Position numbers and translations under genes: made by a program
Notes under the pieces: model-generated
What the model was told of the DNA's origin: nothing
What the model saw: the letters and a program-made list of their open reading frames with translations, nothing else
The model's database searches: none
In this document: positions 17,357-26,143 of the stretch, one piece after another
Layout of the letters: each line of letters begins with the position of its first letter
Position numbering within the stretch: position 1 is the stretch's first letter
Assembly: GCA_964451925.1 (NCBI GenBank)
Contig: CAYVKA010000004.1
Coordinates: forward strand, 62,001-126,000
Source of the DNA: Nevskia sp964451925
Lineage (GTDB): Bacteria > Pseudomonadota > Gammaproteobacteria > Nevskiales > Nevskiaceae
Length of the DNA: 64,000 nt
Reading direction: 5' to 3'

Positions 17357-19879
17357 TCAGAACCTTCCGTCGAAGGACAAGCCGATAAACCGGAACGATT
17401 CGTCGGTGACCGAATCGCCTACGGCGTGGATTCCCGGGGCGGTCTCCTGCGACAGCAGGTACGGCGCGTAGATAAACGCCGGATTGTAGGCATTGAAGAT
17501 ATTGCGCCCGAATACCGCGACGCTCCACTTCAGGTCCGGATCGCGGATTCCAAGACGCAGGCCAATCACGGCATGATTGCCGGTATGGTCATCGGTGCTG
17601 GTGTAAGGCTCGTAGTGGATGTCCGTTTTATATACGACGTCGGCCAGCACGAACGCGCTCATGCGCTCGTTCAGGTCGCGCTCGTAACCGGGCGTGAGCG
17701 TGAACTTGAATCGGGGCGCAGCGACCAGCTGCGTTCCGCCGATGTTTTCCAGCGTCTTGGTGTTGGGGCATTGCGGGCCAAGCTGCTGGCACTCGGTCTG
17801 GTAGCCTCCGGGGTACGTGGCGCGATCGTAGATGAGGCCGCCATTGAGCAACAGACCGGGCCCGAGCATCCCCAGCAGGTCCAGTTCGGCGCCCTCGGTG
17901 ATGACATGCGGAATGTTGTCGGGTATGGCCCCCTGCAGCGTGTAGTTGAATGACTGGAATCCCTTGATCATGGTGTGAAAGGCGTTGAAGTTCAGCGCAA
18001 ATGCGCCGCGCAGCAGCGTCGCCTTGAACCCTGCCTCGTAGTCCATGGGGTATTCCGGATTCACCGTGGTGATCGAGGCAGGCGCTGGACCGCCGTTGAC
18101 CGGCAGGTCGTTGGGCGCGTTGAACACCAGTTGCGGCCCCTTGTAGCCGTGCGAAGCCGTAGCGTAGGCCATCAGGCGCTTGCTGAAGTCGTATTGCACC
18201 CCGCCCCGCCAGGAGACATTTCCCACCTTGTCGGTGGCCGCGGGGGCGCCGGCCTGGATTGGCGGAATCAGGTTGAGCAGCGACCCCACGCCAGGCACGC
18301 TGGAACTGAAGGTCTGCACCGAGTTCGAGCTCATGGACGTCACGTCGCGGGTCAACCGCGCCCCCGCGATCAGCCGCAGGCGGTCGGTGACATGCAGCGT
18401 CTCCTGTCCGAAGATGGCCGCGCTCTTCAGGTAGACGATGTACTGACTGTTGGTGACCTGCTCCACCGCGTTGTTCAGGCAGATGCTGAGCTGGCCGCAG
18501 GGCGCCAGCGGGATACCATAGGCCTCGCCCAGGCTGTCCAGCAGGTCGGCGCCATTGGCCTGGTTGTAGAGATTCGGGACGTTGGTCTTGGAGTAGTAGA
18601 TTCCCGCCACGGTTTCCAGGGTCTGTCCTGTCGGCGAGGCGATGCGCAGTTCCTGCGAAAACGTCTTGTTGTCGTAGATGTTTTCGTTGGTCACGTAATC
18701 CTGCGGCAACCCGTCCGGATCGACCGGCGCCACCTGGGTGTAGCGGCGCCCCGCCGTGATGGAAGTAACTGTGTAGTCGCCGATGCGCCAGTCAAGCTGG
18801 GCGGACAATCCCCATGATCCCTGCTTGGCGAACGTCGGATCGTTGTTGCAGGCGATGCGGGCGCCATACGAGGCGATCGCGCCGCCGCAGCCGGGGATCG
18901 GCACCGGCTGTCCGGTGCTCGCACTGTCGTATTTGGAGAAAATGAAGTAGATCAGATTGGTGGTATCGGATTTTTCGTAGTCGCCGATCAGGTTGAGGGT
19001 CAGGTCCGGGGTGATGTTCCACAGAAAGCGGCCGCGCGCGCCGTTGACCACGGCCATGCTGTCCTCATGGCGCGGAATGTTGTGGATCAGGCCATCTTCG
19101 CGGGTTTGACCCACGCTCAGGCGAAAGGCCGCGTCGCTCGACAGCGGCACGTTCATCACCGCCTGCAGCAGACGCTTGCCGTACTTCAAGCCCACGTCGG
19201 CATGGCCGATCATCTCGAACTTCTTCGGGTCCGGAGCGTTGGTGATGACATTGACCACGCCCGCCGACGCGTTCTTACCGAACAGGGTCCCCTGCGGACC
19301 CCGCAATACCTCGATGCGGCTGACATCGAACAGGTTCACCGTCGGCGCCTTGCCCAAAACCACACCGTCAGCGACGTAGGATACGGCCTGTTCCGCGGTC
19401 GGGCTGAAGGTGAAGGTCGAGATGCCGCGGATGCTCATCACGGTTTCCGGATTGCCGGGTTCGCCGTTCTGCTCGATGGACGGAATGGCGCGGCTCAACT
19501 GGTCGACCTGGGTGATGTTCTGTGCGCGCAACTGCTCTTCGTTGACGACCGATACCGCCAGAGGCACGTCCTGCAGCTTCTCCTTGCGTTTCTGCGCCGT
19601 CACCACGATGGCGCCGATATTGGTGTATTGGGCGGTTCCCTGCGTATGCTGGTCGATCGGAATCGTCGCCACCGTCGCCTCCGGAGCGGGAGCCGCCTGC
19701 GCGGGCGCCTGGTCGGCGGAGCCCGCCGGGCCGGAGGCAGCGGCCGCCGGAGACACGCTACCCGCATTCGGCGCAGGATCGGCCATCAACACCGGTGACA
19801 GCCACAGCAGCGGCAACCCGCACAGTACCGCCAGGCGATTGCTGCAACATCCGCGCGCCGCCGCGCGAACCATCTTCAT
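17357..19879 (-). CDS. TonB-dependent receptor
   Basis: This 840-aa outer-membrane receptor has an N-terminal export signal, an Ala/Pro-rich linker, then the TonB-box/plug start 'IVVTAQKRKEKLQDVPLAV'. The plug has 'SIRGISTFTFSP', 'RIEVLRGPQGTLFGKNASAGVVNVIT'. The C-terminus 'ESFRFIGLSFDGRF' ends in Phe as expected for barrel insertion. This is the large sphingomonad/Nevskiales-type receptor class, often for hydrophobic or carbohydrate substrates rather than siderophores. A GGAGG ribosome site precedes the ATG. An imperfect TetR operator copy lies 60 bp upstream. Confidence 0.9.
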   Translation of the reverse strand: MKMVRAAARGCCSNRLAVLCGLPLLWLSPVLMADPAPNAGSVSPAAAASGPAGSADQAPAQAAPAPEATVATIPIDQHTQGTAQYTNIGAIVVTAQKRKEKLQDVPLAVSVVNEEQLRAQNITQVDQLSRAIPSIEQNGEPGNPETVMSIRGISTFTFSPTAEQAVSYVADGVVLGKAPTVNLFDVSRIEVLRGPQGTLFGKNASAGVVNVITNAPDPKKFEMIGHADVGLKYGKRLLQAVMNVPLSSDAAFRLSVGQTREDGLIHNIPRHEDSMAVVNGARGRFLWNITPDLTLNLIGDYEKSDTTNLIYFIFSKYDSASTGQPVPIPGCGGAIASYGARIACNNDPTFAKQGSWGLSAQLDWRIGDYTVTSITAGRRYTQVAPVDPDGLPQDYVTNENIYDNKTFSQELRIASPTGQTLETVAGIYYSKTNVPNLYNQANGADLLDSLGEAYGIPLAPCGQLSICLNNAVEQVTNSQYIVYLKSAAIFGQETLHVTDRLRLIAGARLTRDVTSMSSNSVQTFSSSVPGVGSLLNLIPPIQAGAPAATDKVGNVSWRGGVQYDFSKRLMAYATASHGYKGPQLVFNAPNDLPVNGGPAPASITTVNPEYPMDYEAGFKATLLRGAFALNFNAFHTMIKGFQSFNYTLQGAIPDNIPHVITEGAELDLLGMLGPGLLLNGGLIYDRATYPGGYQTECQQLGPQCPNTKTLENIGGTQLVAAPRFKFTLTPGYERDLNERMSAFVLADVVYKTDIHYEPYTSTDDHTGNHAVIGLRLGIRDPDLKWSVAVFGRNIFNAYNPAFIYAPYLLSQETAPGIHAVGDSVTDESFRFIGLSFDGRF

Positions 19880-19939
19880 TGGCCGCCTCCTCCCTCGTCC
19901 TCCCGGCCGCGCGCATCAGGGCGGGTGGCGAGTTTTTCG

Positions 19940-19955
19940 TTATGCAGTCGTACAA
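19940..19955. promoter_or_regulatory. TetR operator copy 2 (TonB receptor promoter), imperfect
   Basis: The sequence TTATGCAGTCGTACAA matches the TTATACANNTGTATAA consensus except at three positions and lies 60 bp upstream of the receptor start. The remaining gap (19880-20153) holds no gene that I can see. Confidence 0.55.
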
Positions 19956-20153
19956 TGAATCCAATGATAGCCGATACAGACCGAAAGTCAACGCGGTGGC
20001 AGTGGCGCGTTGGCCTGATGACCGGCACCGCCGTTCGTCATCATGGGCAATCCACCAGCGTCAAGTGGAAACGCGGACACGGCGGCACCGGCGAGGCGCG
20101 CCGGTCCGACGAAACGGAGAAGATTCAGCTAGGCTTAGACAAGGAAACACATC

Positions 20154-21782
20154 TCAGGCCAGGGGTTCGACGCCAAACCGCTCGCGCAACAGACGCTTCT
20201 GCACCTTGCCGAGCGCACTGCGCGGCAGCTGGTCGACGATTCTCATCCGAGTGATGCGCTGGACCTTTCCCAGACGCTCGTTGGCCCAGGACAGCAACGC
20301 CTCGTCAGATGCGCGGCATCCGGGCCGGAGCACGACAAATGCCGCGGGAGTCTCCCCCCATCGGGTGCTGGGCACCCCCACGACGGCAGCTTCGGCGACG
20401 CCTTCGTGCCGCAGCAGCAACTGCTCCAGGTCGCTGGGAAAGATGTTGAATCCACCGGAAATGATCAGATCCTTCTTGCGGTCGGACAGCACCAGAAAAC
20501 CATCCTCGTCGAAATGGCCGACGTCGCCGGTGCGGATGAACCGGCGGCCCGCGCCATCGTGCCAATAGGCTGCCGCGGATTGCCCGGGCTGGGCATGGTA
20601 CCCGTCCATCATCCCCGGGGAGCGGCCGACGATCTCTCCCGTCACACCCGAAGCGACTTCCCGCCCCGCCTCGTCGATCACGCGGATATCGTTGCCCGGC
20701 AGCGGCTGCCCCACCGTGTGCAACTTGTTGCGAAACACATCCGCGAGCAGCGCGCAGGTGCCGCCTCCCTCAGTCATGCCATAGAACTCCAGGAGATGAC
20801 CCGGCCAGCGGTCGACCACCTCGGCTTTCAGCGCGGCCGGAAACGGCGCGCTGGTGCAGAACTTCCAGCGGTAGCAGGACAGGTCGAAGGCGGCGAAATC
20901 CGGCTCGGCCATGATGCGCGCGTACTGGACAGGCACCAGCATCGCATGCGTCGCACCGTGCCGCTGGCTGAGCGCCAGGAATTCCCGGGCGTCGAACTTG
21001 CGCATCAGTACAGCGGTGCCGCCGCAGGCCAGTGTGGGCAGCAACCCGACCAGTGTGGTGTTGGAATAGAGTGGGGTCGACACCATGCTCACGGTGTGCG
21101 GGCCGTACTGCAAGGCACCAACCCCGCGCAAGCCAGCCCAGCGCATGCCATGGGATTGCACAATGCCCTTGGGCGCGGCGGTGGTCCCCGACGAGTAGAG
21201 GATGGCGAAACGGGAGGCCGCGGTAACATCTACGGGTTCGGGAGGGCCATGCGCAAGCCCCAGCCAGGCCTCGATGCCGCAGGCCGCTTCCGGAGCATCG
21301 ACCAGAATGCGGTGCATGCCCGGTGTTGCGGGCAAATGCCGGTCTCGCGCACGGTCCAGGAACAAATGAGTGGTCCCGGCATCTGCCGCCATCGCCGCAA
21401 TCGAGCGCGGCTCGGCAGAAAGTGGAAGCGGCGCGAATGCCACGCCGGCGCGCAACGCGCCGAGCATGATCGCCAGGTAGTCCAGCGATGTCTCGGCGCA
21501 AAGCGCGATCACACCGCCCGCGCCGAGGCCGTCCCGTTGCAAGGCGGCCGCCACCCGGTCCATGCGGTGGTCCAGTGCCGCATAACTGAGGGAACACCCT
21601 TCAAGCACCGCGGCGGCATGGTCTGGACGTCCGCCCGCACGGCGCCGGATCAGCGCGCCAAAGTCGGCGAAATCATCGCCCTCGATGGCGGGGCCGGCCT
21701 CATGCGCCTTTGGGTTCAACCAGGCGGGCACATCACTCGCCGGCACGCCGGCGCCGCCCGGGTCAGGAGTCGTTTTGGTCAT
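20154..21782 (-). CDS. Class I adenylate-forming acyl-CoA synthetase
   Basis: The start MTKTTPDPGG at 21782 is favoured by a GGAGG ribosome site 7 nt upstream. The 542-aa enzyme shows the ANL-superfamily motifs: P-loop 'LYSSGTTAAPKG', 'YGMTEGGGT', 'IRTGDVGHFDEDGFLVLSDRKKDLIISGGFNIFP', and the C-terminal catalytic lysine in 'LGKVQKRL'. It activates a carboxylic acid to its CoA thioester using ATP. In this locus it may activate the acid released by the esterase or glycosidase for beta-oxidation-like breakdown. It is divergent from the tetR gene, with an operator between them. Confidence 0.9.
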   Translation of the reverse strand: MTKTTPDPGGAGVPASDVPAWLNPKAHEAGPAIEGDDFADFGALIRRRAGGRPDHAAAVLEGCSLSYAALDHRMDRVAAALQRDGLGAGGVIALCAETSLDYLAIMLGALRAGVAFAPLPLSAEPRSIAAMAADAGTTHLFLDRARDRHLPATPGMHRILVDAPEAACGIEAWLGLAHGPPEPVDVTAASRFAILYSSGTTAAPKGIVQSHGMRWAGLRGVGALQYGPHTVSMVSTPLYSNTTLVGLLPTLACGGTAVLMRKFDAREFLALSQRHGATHAMLVPVQYARIMAEPDFAAFDLSCYRWKFCTSAPFPAALKAEVVDRWPGHLLEFYGMTEGGGTCALLADVFRNKLHTVGQPLPGNDIRVIDEAGREVASGVTGEIVGRSPGMMDGYHAQPGQSAAAYWHDGAGRRFIRTGDVGHFDEDGFLVLSDRKKDLIISGGFNIFPSDLEQLLLRHEGVAEAAVVGVPSTRWGETPAAFVVLRPGCRASDEALLSWANERLGKVQRITRMRIVDQLPRSALGKVQKRLLRERFGVEPLA

Positions 21783-21841
21783 TGCCGCCTCCATCCACCC
21801 TCGCAAGTTCAGCTCTGGCAAAAGCTGCTCGCGAACGTTTA

Positions 21842-21857
21842 TTATACAGTTGTATAA
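21842..21857. promoter_or_regulatory. TetR operator copy 3 (acyl-CoA synthetase/tetR divergent promoter)
   Basis: TTATACAGTTGTATAA has perfect 7-bp arms around a 2-bp spacer. It lies between the divergent synthetase (start 21782) and tetR (start 21883) genes, the usual place for an autoregulatory TetR site. Confidence 0.75.
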
Positions 21858-21882
21858 ATGGTTTTATATTAATCTATCCATC

Positions 21883-22590
21883 ATGAATGTCAAAAGAAGC
21901 GCGCCGAGGCGCAGACCGCGGACGCCCGCCAGCCACAGCGCCGTCGAGGCCCCGGCCCCGCGAGCCGGCAAGCCCAATCAGCGCGCACTGCAGAAGGAGA
22001 CCACCCGCGCCGCCATCCTCCAATCGGCGTTGCAGATTTTTTCCGAGCGCGGCTTCGACGGCGCTTCCACCCGCGACATCGCCGATCACGCCAAAGTGCA
22101 TCATGCGCTGATCAAGTACTATTTCAACAACAAGGAAACCCTCTGGCGCTCTGCGGTGACGTTCCTGTTCGACCGGCAGGCCGCCGAAATGAGCTTCGAG
22201 CGTCCCACCGGCAAGCTCAAGACGCCGCGGAGCCGTCGCGAGTACGCCCGCGAGGTGCTGCGCCACTATGTGCTGTACTGCGCCCGTCATCCCGAACACG
22301 CGCGCCTGATGATGCAGGAAAGCGTACACGACACCCCGCGGCTGGAATGGGCGGCGCAGACCTTCATCTCCGGCACCGCCCGCTCCGCCGAGCAGTTTGT
22401 GCGGGTGCTGCAGCGCGAAGGTGTGCTGCCCGAAGTATCAGTGCCGGCGCTGGTCTACATCATCGTCGGCGGTGCCCAGTTGTTCTACGCCTTGGCGCCG
22501 GAGGTGCGTCATGTCTGGGGAGTCGACCCGTCAGACGAAGCCGTGACCGCCGCGCACATCGAAGCCTTGCTGGCCGTGCTGGTGCGCTGA
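21883..22590 (+). CDS. TetR/AcrR-family transcriptional regulator
   Basis: The ATG at 21883 (MNVKRSAPRR) starts a 235-aa regulator with a basic ~38-residue tail before the HTH. The HTH is clear: 'ILQSALQIFSERGFDGASTRDIADHAKVHHALIKYYFNNKETLW'. A C-terminal ligand-binding domain of about 120 residues follows. It sits amid four copies of a 16-bp palindrome that precede every transcription unit of the surrounding catabolic genes, so it is most likely their local repressor. The 3' end overlaps the convergent symporter gene by 82 bp. Confidence 0.88.
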   Translation: MNVKRSAPRRRPRTPASHSAVEAPAPRAGKPNQRALQKETTRAAILQSALQIFSERGFDGASTRDIADHAKVHHALIKYYFNNKETLWRSAVTFLFDRQAAEMSFERPTGKLKTPRSRREYAREVLRHYVLYCARHPEHARLMMQESVHDTPRLEWAAQTFISGTARSAEQFVRVLQREGVLPEVSVPALVYIIVGGAQLFYALAPEVRHVWGVDPSDEAVTAAHIEALLAVLVR

Positions 22591-23984
22591 GCCACGCCGC
22601 GCGCAGCCAGTTCGCCGACGATGCGGCGGTGGACCTGGAGGTCCACCGGGTATCTGGACGCCAGCAACGCCGACAGCACCACGCCGCCATACGGAAACCA
22701 GAACATCATCTGCCTGATGCCTTCCAGCGTCCCCGCCGGTTGCACGGCATTGGGCACGTAGCCGATGCGCGACAGCGCCACACCGAGAAAGCCCGCTCCG
22801 AGGCCGAGGGCGGCTTTCTGCCCCAGAGTGGCCAGGCCGAACACCATCGACTCGGTGCGGATGCCCGTGCGCCACTCACCGAATTCCACCGTGTCGGGCA
22901 GCATCGCCCAATAGCTCACCACGTACGCACTGGTACCAACCGCCTGCAGTGCCAGGGAGCCGAACAGCAGCGGAATCGAGCCGTCGCCGAGCCTCCAGGC
23001 CAGCAGGCCGAGCAGGCTGAAGATCGCCCCCCACAACCAGGTGTCGCGCTTGCCGATCCTGCGGGCGACCCAGGCCCAGGGCGGCACGCAGACCATGGCC
23101 AGCAGCGCCGGAAAGGCCGTGGCGGGGCCGGCGAGATCGGTCTTGCCGATCACGTACTTGAAGTAGTAGACCAGATTCTTGCCGAACAGCGTGCCGCAGA
23201 ATGAATTGATCATCACCCCGCCGAGCACCAGGATCAGGGCGCGGTTCTTGAGCAGCGACCCGGCTGAGGTCCACAGCGGCGGCGCAGCGCTTGCCGGCCC
23301 TGCGTCGGCGCGGTCGTAGCCCTTGGCCGCCCACGCCGCCAGCAGCAGCAGGGCCGTGGCCACGGCGCCGAAGACCAGGGCCAACACCGTCCAGCCGTGC
23401 TGTGCCGGATGAGCCTTCCCCAACACCTTGACCGACGGCAGGGTCAGCGCGGCCACCGCCACCGCGCCCAGCGTGGCGCAGACCATGCGGAATGCCGTCA
23501 ACTCGGTGCGCACGCCGGCATCGCGCGTGACGCGCGCAAACAGGGAAGCATAGGGAATCGAAATGACCGCGTACACCACGCGGAACAACACGTGCGTCGC
23601 GGCCACGTAGGCGACCGCGAAACGGCCGCCGCCGGGCGCCATGAACATCAGCGTGTAAGCCAGGGCCAGTGCGACTCCGCCGAACAGCAGGTAGGGGCGG
23701 TAGCGGCCGAAGCGGCTGCGGGTGCGGTCGACCAGCAGCCCCATCAGGGGGTCCAGCGCCGCATCGACGATGAGCGCAGCCATGTAGATGGTGCCGGCGG
23801 TGGCAGGTGACAACCCCACCACGTCGGTATAGAAGAACAGCAGGTAGATGGCGGCCATCTGCCAGTACAGGTTGAATCCGAAATCACCCGCGCCCAGTGC
23901 AATCTTGCGCCACAGGCTCATGCGCTGCCCGTTGGCCATCATCGCCCACTCCGCGCCGCCATGCCCGCCCGTGTCATTCGACAT
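22509..23984 (-). CDS. GPH-family (MFS) sugar:cation symporter
   Basis: This transporter of about 490 aa has twelve predicted membrane helices. It carries the glycoside-pentoside-hexuronide family marks 'LGAGDFGFNLYWQ', 'DAALDPLMGLLVDRTRSRFGRYRPYLLFG' (the conserved D..xDP..G..xDR.. block) and a central 'RRIGKRDTWLWG'. Such carriers bring glycosides into the cytoplasm with H+ or Na+. The ATG at 23984 is used. An internal MMANGQRMSLW start at 23942 has a better ribosome site (GGAG, 6 nt) and is a real alternative. The last ~27 residues are read antisense to tetR. It is divergent from the GH5 gene across an operator. Confidence 0.87.
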   Translation of the reverse strand: MSNDTGGHGGAEWAMMANGQRMSLWRKIALGAGDFGFNLYWQMAAIYLLFFYTDVVGLSPATAGTIYMAALIVDAALDPLMGLLVDRTRSRFGRYRPYLLFGGVALALAYTLMFMAPGGGRFAVAYVAATHVLFRVVYAVISIPYASLFARVTRDAGVRTELTAFRMVCATLGAVAVAALTLPSVKVLGKAHPAQHGWTVLALVFGAVATALLLLAAWAAKGYDRADAGPASAAPPLWTSAGSLLKNRALILVLGGVMINSFCGTLFGKNLVYYFKYVIGKTDLAGPATAFPALLAMVCVPPWAWVARRIGKRDTWLWGAIFSLLGLLAWRLGDGSIPLLFGSLALQAVGTSAYVVSYWAMLPDTVEFGEWRTGIRTESMVFGLATLGQKAALGLGAGFLGVALSRIGYVPNAVQPAGTLEGIRQMMFWFPYGGVVLSALLASRYPVDLQVHRRIVGELAARGVAQRTSTASKASMCAAVTASSDGSTPQT

Positions 23985-23988
23985 TTGA

Positions 23989-24004
23989 TTATGCACATGT
24001 ATAA
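23989..24004. promoter_or_regulatory. TetR operator copy 4 (symporter/GH5 divergent promoter)
   Basis: TTATGCACATGTATAA differs from the perfect palindrome at one base. It lies between the symporter (minus) and the glycosidase (plus, start 24044). Confidence 0.7.
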
Positions 24005-24043
24005 TGATTTTCAGAGTGTACTTGATCCGGCGCAGAAATCGAA

Positions 24044-25993
24044 ATGTCCGAACTTTGGGTGGGAGTACAGGGATCTCGCTTCGTCGACAGCAAGGGCCGG
24101 CAGGTGATCCTGCGCGGGCTCAACGTCGGCGGCGACGGCAAACTTCCCTACCCCGACGGCGGCACTCACCATCCAACTGACTTCTCCGATCACCGCTCGG
24201 TCAGCTTCGTGGGGCGCCCGTTCCCGCTGGAGCGGGCCGACGAGCACTTCGCCCGCATCGCCGGGTGGGGCTTCAACGTGATCCGCCTGGTCGTCACCTG
24301 GGAAGCCGTCGAACATGCCGGGCCCGGCCTGTATGACCTGGAATTCATCGAGTATATCGGCGGCATCTGCGAACGGGCTCAGGCGTTCGGGCTCGCCGTC
24401 TTGGTCGACTTCCACCAGGATGTGTGGAGCCGCATGTCCGGAGGCAGCGGCGCGCCGGGCTGGGTGTTCGAGCGGCTGGGGCTGGATTTCCGGACGTTCG
24501 ACCGTGCCGGCGCTGCCCACGTGATGCAGTACCGATACGACTACGCCAGCCCGCAGGCGCGGCAGGACAGTCGTTATCCAATGATGAGCTGGACACGCAA
24601 CTACCAGATGCCGGTCAACGGCATCCTCTGGACCGCGTTCTTCGCCGGCTCCCTGTTCACGCCGCAATGGAGGGTCGAAGGCCGCAACGTGCAGGACTAC
24701 CTGCAGGGCCACCTGTTTGGCGCCATGCAGGCTCTGGCGCGGCGCCTGCGCGACCTGCCCAATGTGCTGGGCTTCGACAGCCTCAACGAACCGGGCCTGG
24801 GCTGGTTGGGCCAGCCCCTGTCGGGCAACAGGTCGGAGCCGGATGCCACGACAGCTCCACCGCGACGCGGCTCAATCGCCTGGACTCCGCTCGACGGCCT
24901 GAAAGTTGCGCGCGGCCTGGCCGTCTCGTTGCCGGTGACCGATGGCACAGCACCGCTGGAGGTCAACACCGCCAGGATCCCCATCTGGATGGCAGGGGCC
25001 ATCGACCCGTTCGAGCAGGCCGGCGCCTGGCGCCTGGACCACGGCCGTGCCGTGGTACTCGATGAGCAGTTCTTCTGCAGGAACGCGGCCGGTCAGCCGC
25101 TACAGATCGAACAGGACTGCCTGATGCCATATTTCCGCGATATGGCGCAGGCGGTCCGCCAGGTGCGCCCGGACTGGCTGATGTTCGCCGAGATCAATCC
25201 TCATGCCACCGCGCGCGGCCGCACCTTTCCGCAGCCCATGCCGCCCGGCACGGTCAACGCCAGCCATTGGTACGACACCGCGCTGTTGTGGAACAAATCC
25301 TTTCCTGTCGACCTCGAATCTTCGCAGGAAACCGAATTGAAGCAGCGCTACCGCCGCTCGCTGTCCCACCTGCGCGGCCTGGGCGATCGCATCAACGGCG
25401 GCGCGCCCACCCTCATCGGCGAATTCGGCATTCCTTACGATCTCAACGACGGCGATTCCTTCCGGCTATGGGCCGCGGGCAGCCGCGGCCCGCAGGTATG
25501 GAAGGCGCAAACACAGGCGCTGCGGCTGGCCTACGACGTGCTCGACGAACTGCTGCTGTCCTCCACACAATGGAACTACACGGCCGCCAACCGCAACGAC
25601 CTGCGCATCGGCGACGGCTGGAACCAGGAGGACCTGTCGGTGTTTTCCTACGATCAGGTTGAAGCCGGCAGCGACGGCGGACGCGCGATCGAGGGGTTCT
25701 GCCGCCCCTATGTGCGTCGCACTCAGGGCACCTTGCTGTCCATGCGCTATGACGGCAGTCTGGCCAGCCTTGCCTTCGAGCTGCATGCCGATCCCGGGAT
25801 CGATGCGCCGACCGAGGTATTCATACCGCGCTGGCTCTGCCAAGAGCCCCGGGTTGAACTGACTCCGGGCGGCCACTGGCACTACACCGCCGATGCACAA
25901 TGCGTACTGATCCGCGCCAGGCAGGCGGGAACGCTCAAAGCGCTCATCCACCTGAAAAGCGGCGCAACACAGGAACGCCGGCTGGCGGGCTGA
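24044..25993 (+). CDS. GH5 glycosidase, endoglycoceramidase/steryl-glucosidase-like
   Basis: This 649-aa protein has no signal peptide, so it should be cytoplasmic. The (beta/alpha)8 fold shows 'GRQVILRGLNVGGDGKLP', 'GFNVIRLVVTWEAVE', 'VDFHQDVWSR', the acid/base E249 in 'GFDSLNEPG' and the nucleophile E460 in 'LIGEFGIPYD'. A C-terminal beta-sandwich of ~100 residues follows. The opening 'RFVDSKGRQVILRG' and 'FHQDVWSR' blocks match the GH5 subgroup with endoglycoceramidases and sterol-glucoside hydrolases. Cleavage of a beta-linked glycolipid is thus likely. It is followed by a GH172 gene and preceded by a sugar symporter. Confidence 0.85.
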   Translation: MSELWVGVQGSRFVDSKGRQVILRGLNVGGDGKLPYPDGGTHHPTDFSDHRSVSFVGRPFPLERADEHFARIAGWGFNVIRLVVTWEAVEHAGPGLYDLEFIEYIGGICERAQAFGLAVLVDFHQDVWSRMSGGSGAPGWVFERLGLDFRTFDRAGAAHVMQYRYDYASPQARQDSRYPMMSWTRNYQMPVNGILWTAFFAGSLFTPQWRVEGRNVQDYLQGHLFGAMQALARRLRDLPNVLGFDSLNEPGLGWLGQPLSGNRSEPDATTAPPRRGSIAWTPLDGLKVARGLAVSLPVTDGTAPLEVNTARIPIWMAGAIDPFEQAGAWRLDHGRAVVLDEQFFCRNAAGQPLQIEQDCLMPYFRDMAQAVRQVRPDWLMFAEINPHATARGRTFPQPMPPGTVNASHWYDTALLWNKSFPVDLESSQETELKQRYRRSLSHLRGLGDRINGGAPTLIGEFGIPYDLNDGDSFRLWAAGSRGPQVWKAQTQALRLAYDVLDELLLSSTQWNYTAANRNDLRIGDGWNQEDLSVFSYDQVEAGSDGGRAIEGFCRPYVRRTQGTLLSMRYDGSLASLAFELHADPGIDAPTEVFIPRWLCQEPRVELTPGGHWHYTADAQCVLIRARQAGTLKALIHLKSGATQERRLAG

Positions 25994-26143
25994 GCCTATG
26001 CCGCCGATTCATGCGACGCTGGACCTGGCTGGCGATTGCGGCGCGGCCAATGCGTGATTCGCGCTGGCGCCATCTGATCCGCCCACGTCCACGCCAAGGC
26101 GCGGGCACCAGTGGCGGAGCCGCGATCAAATCAGGAGCCAGGC

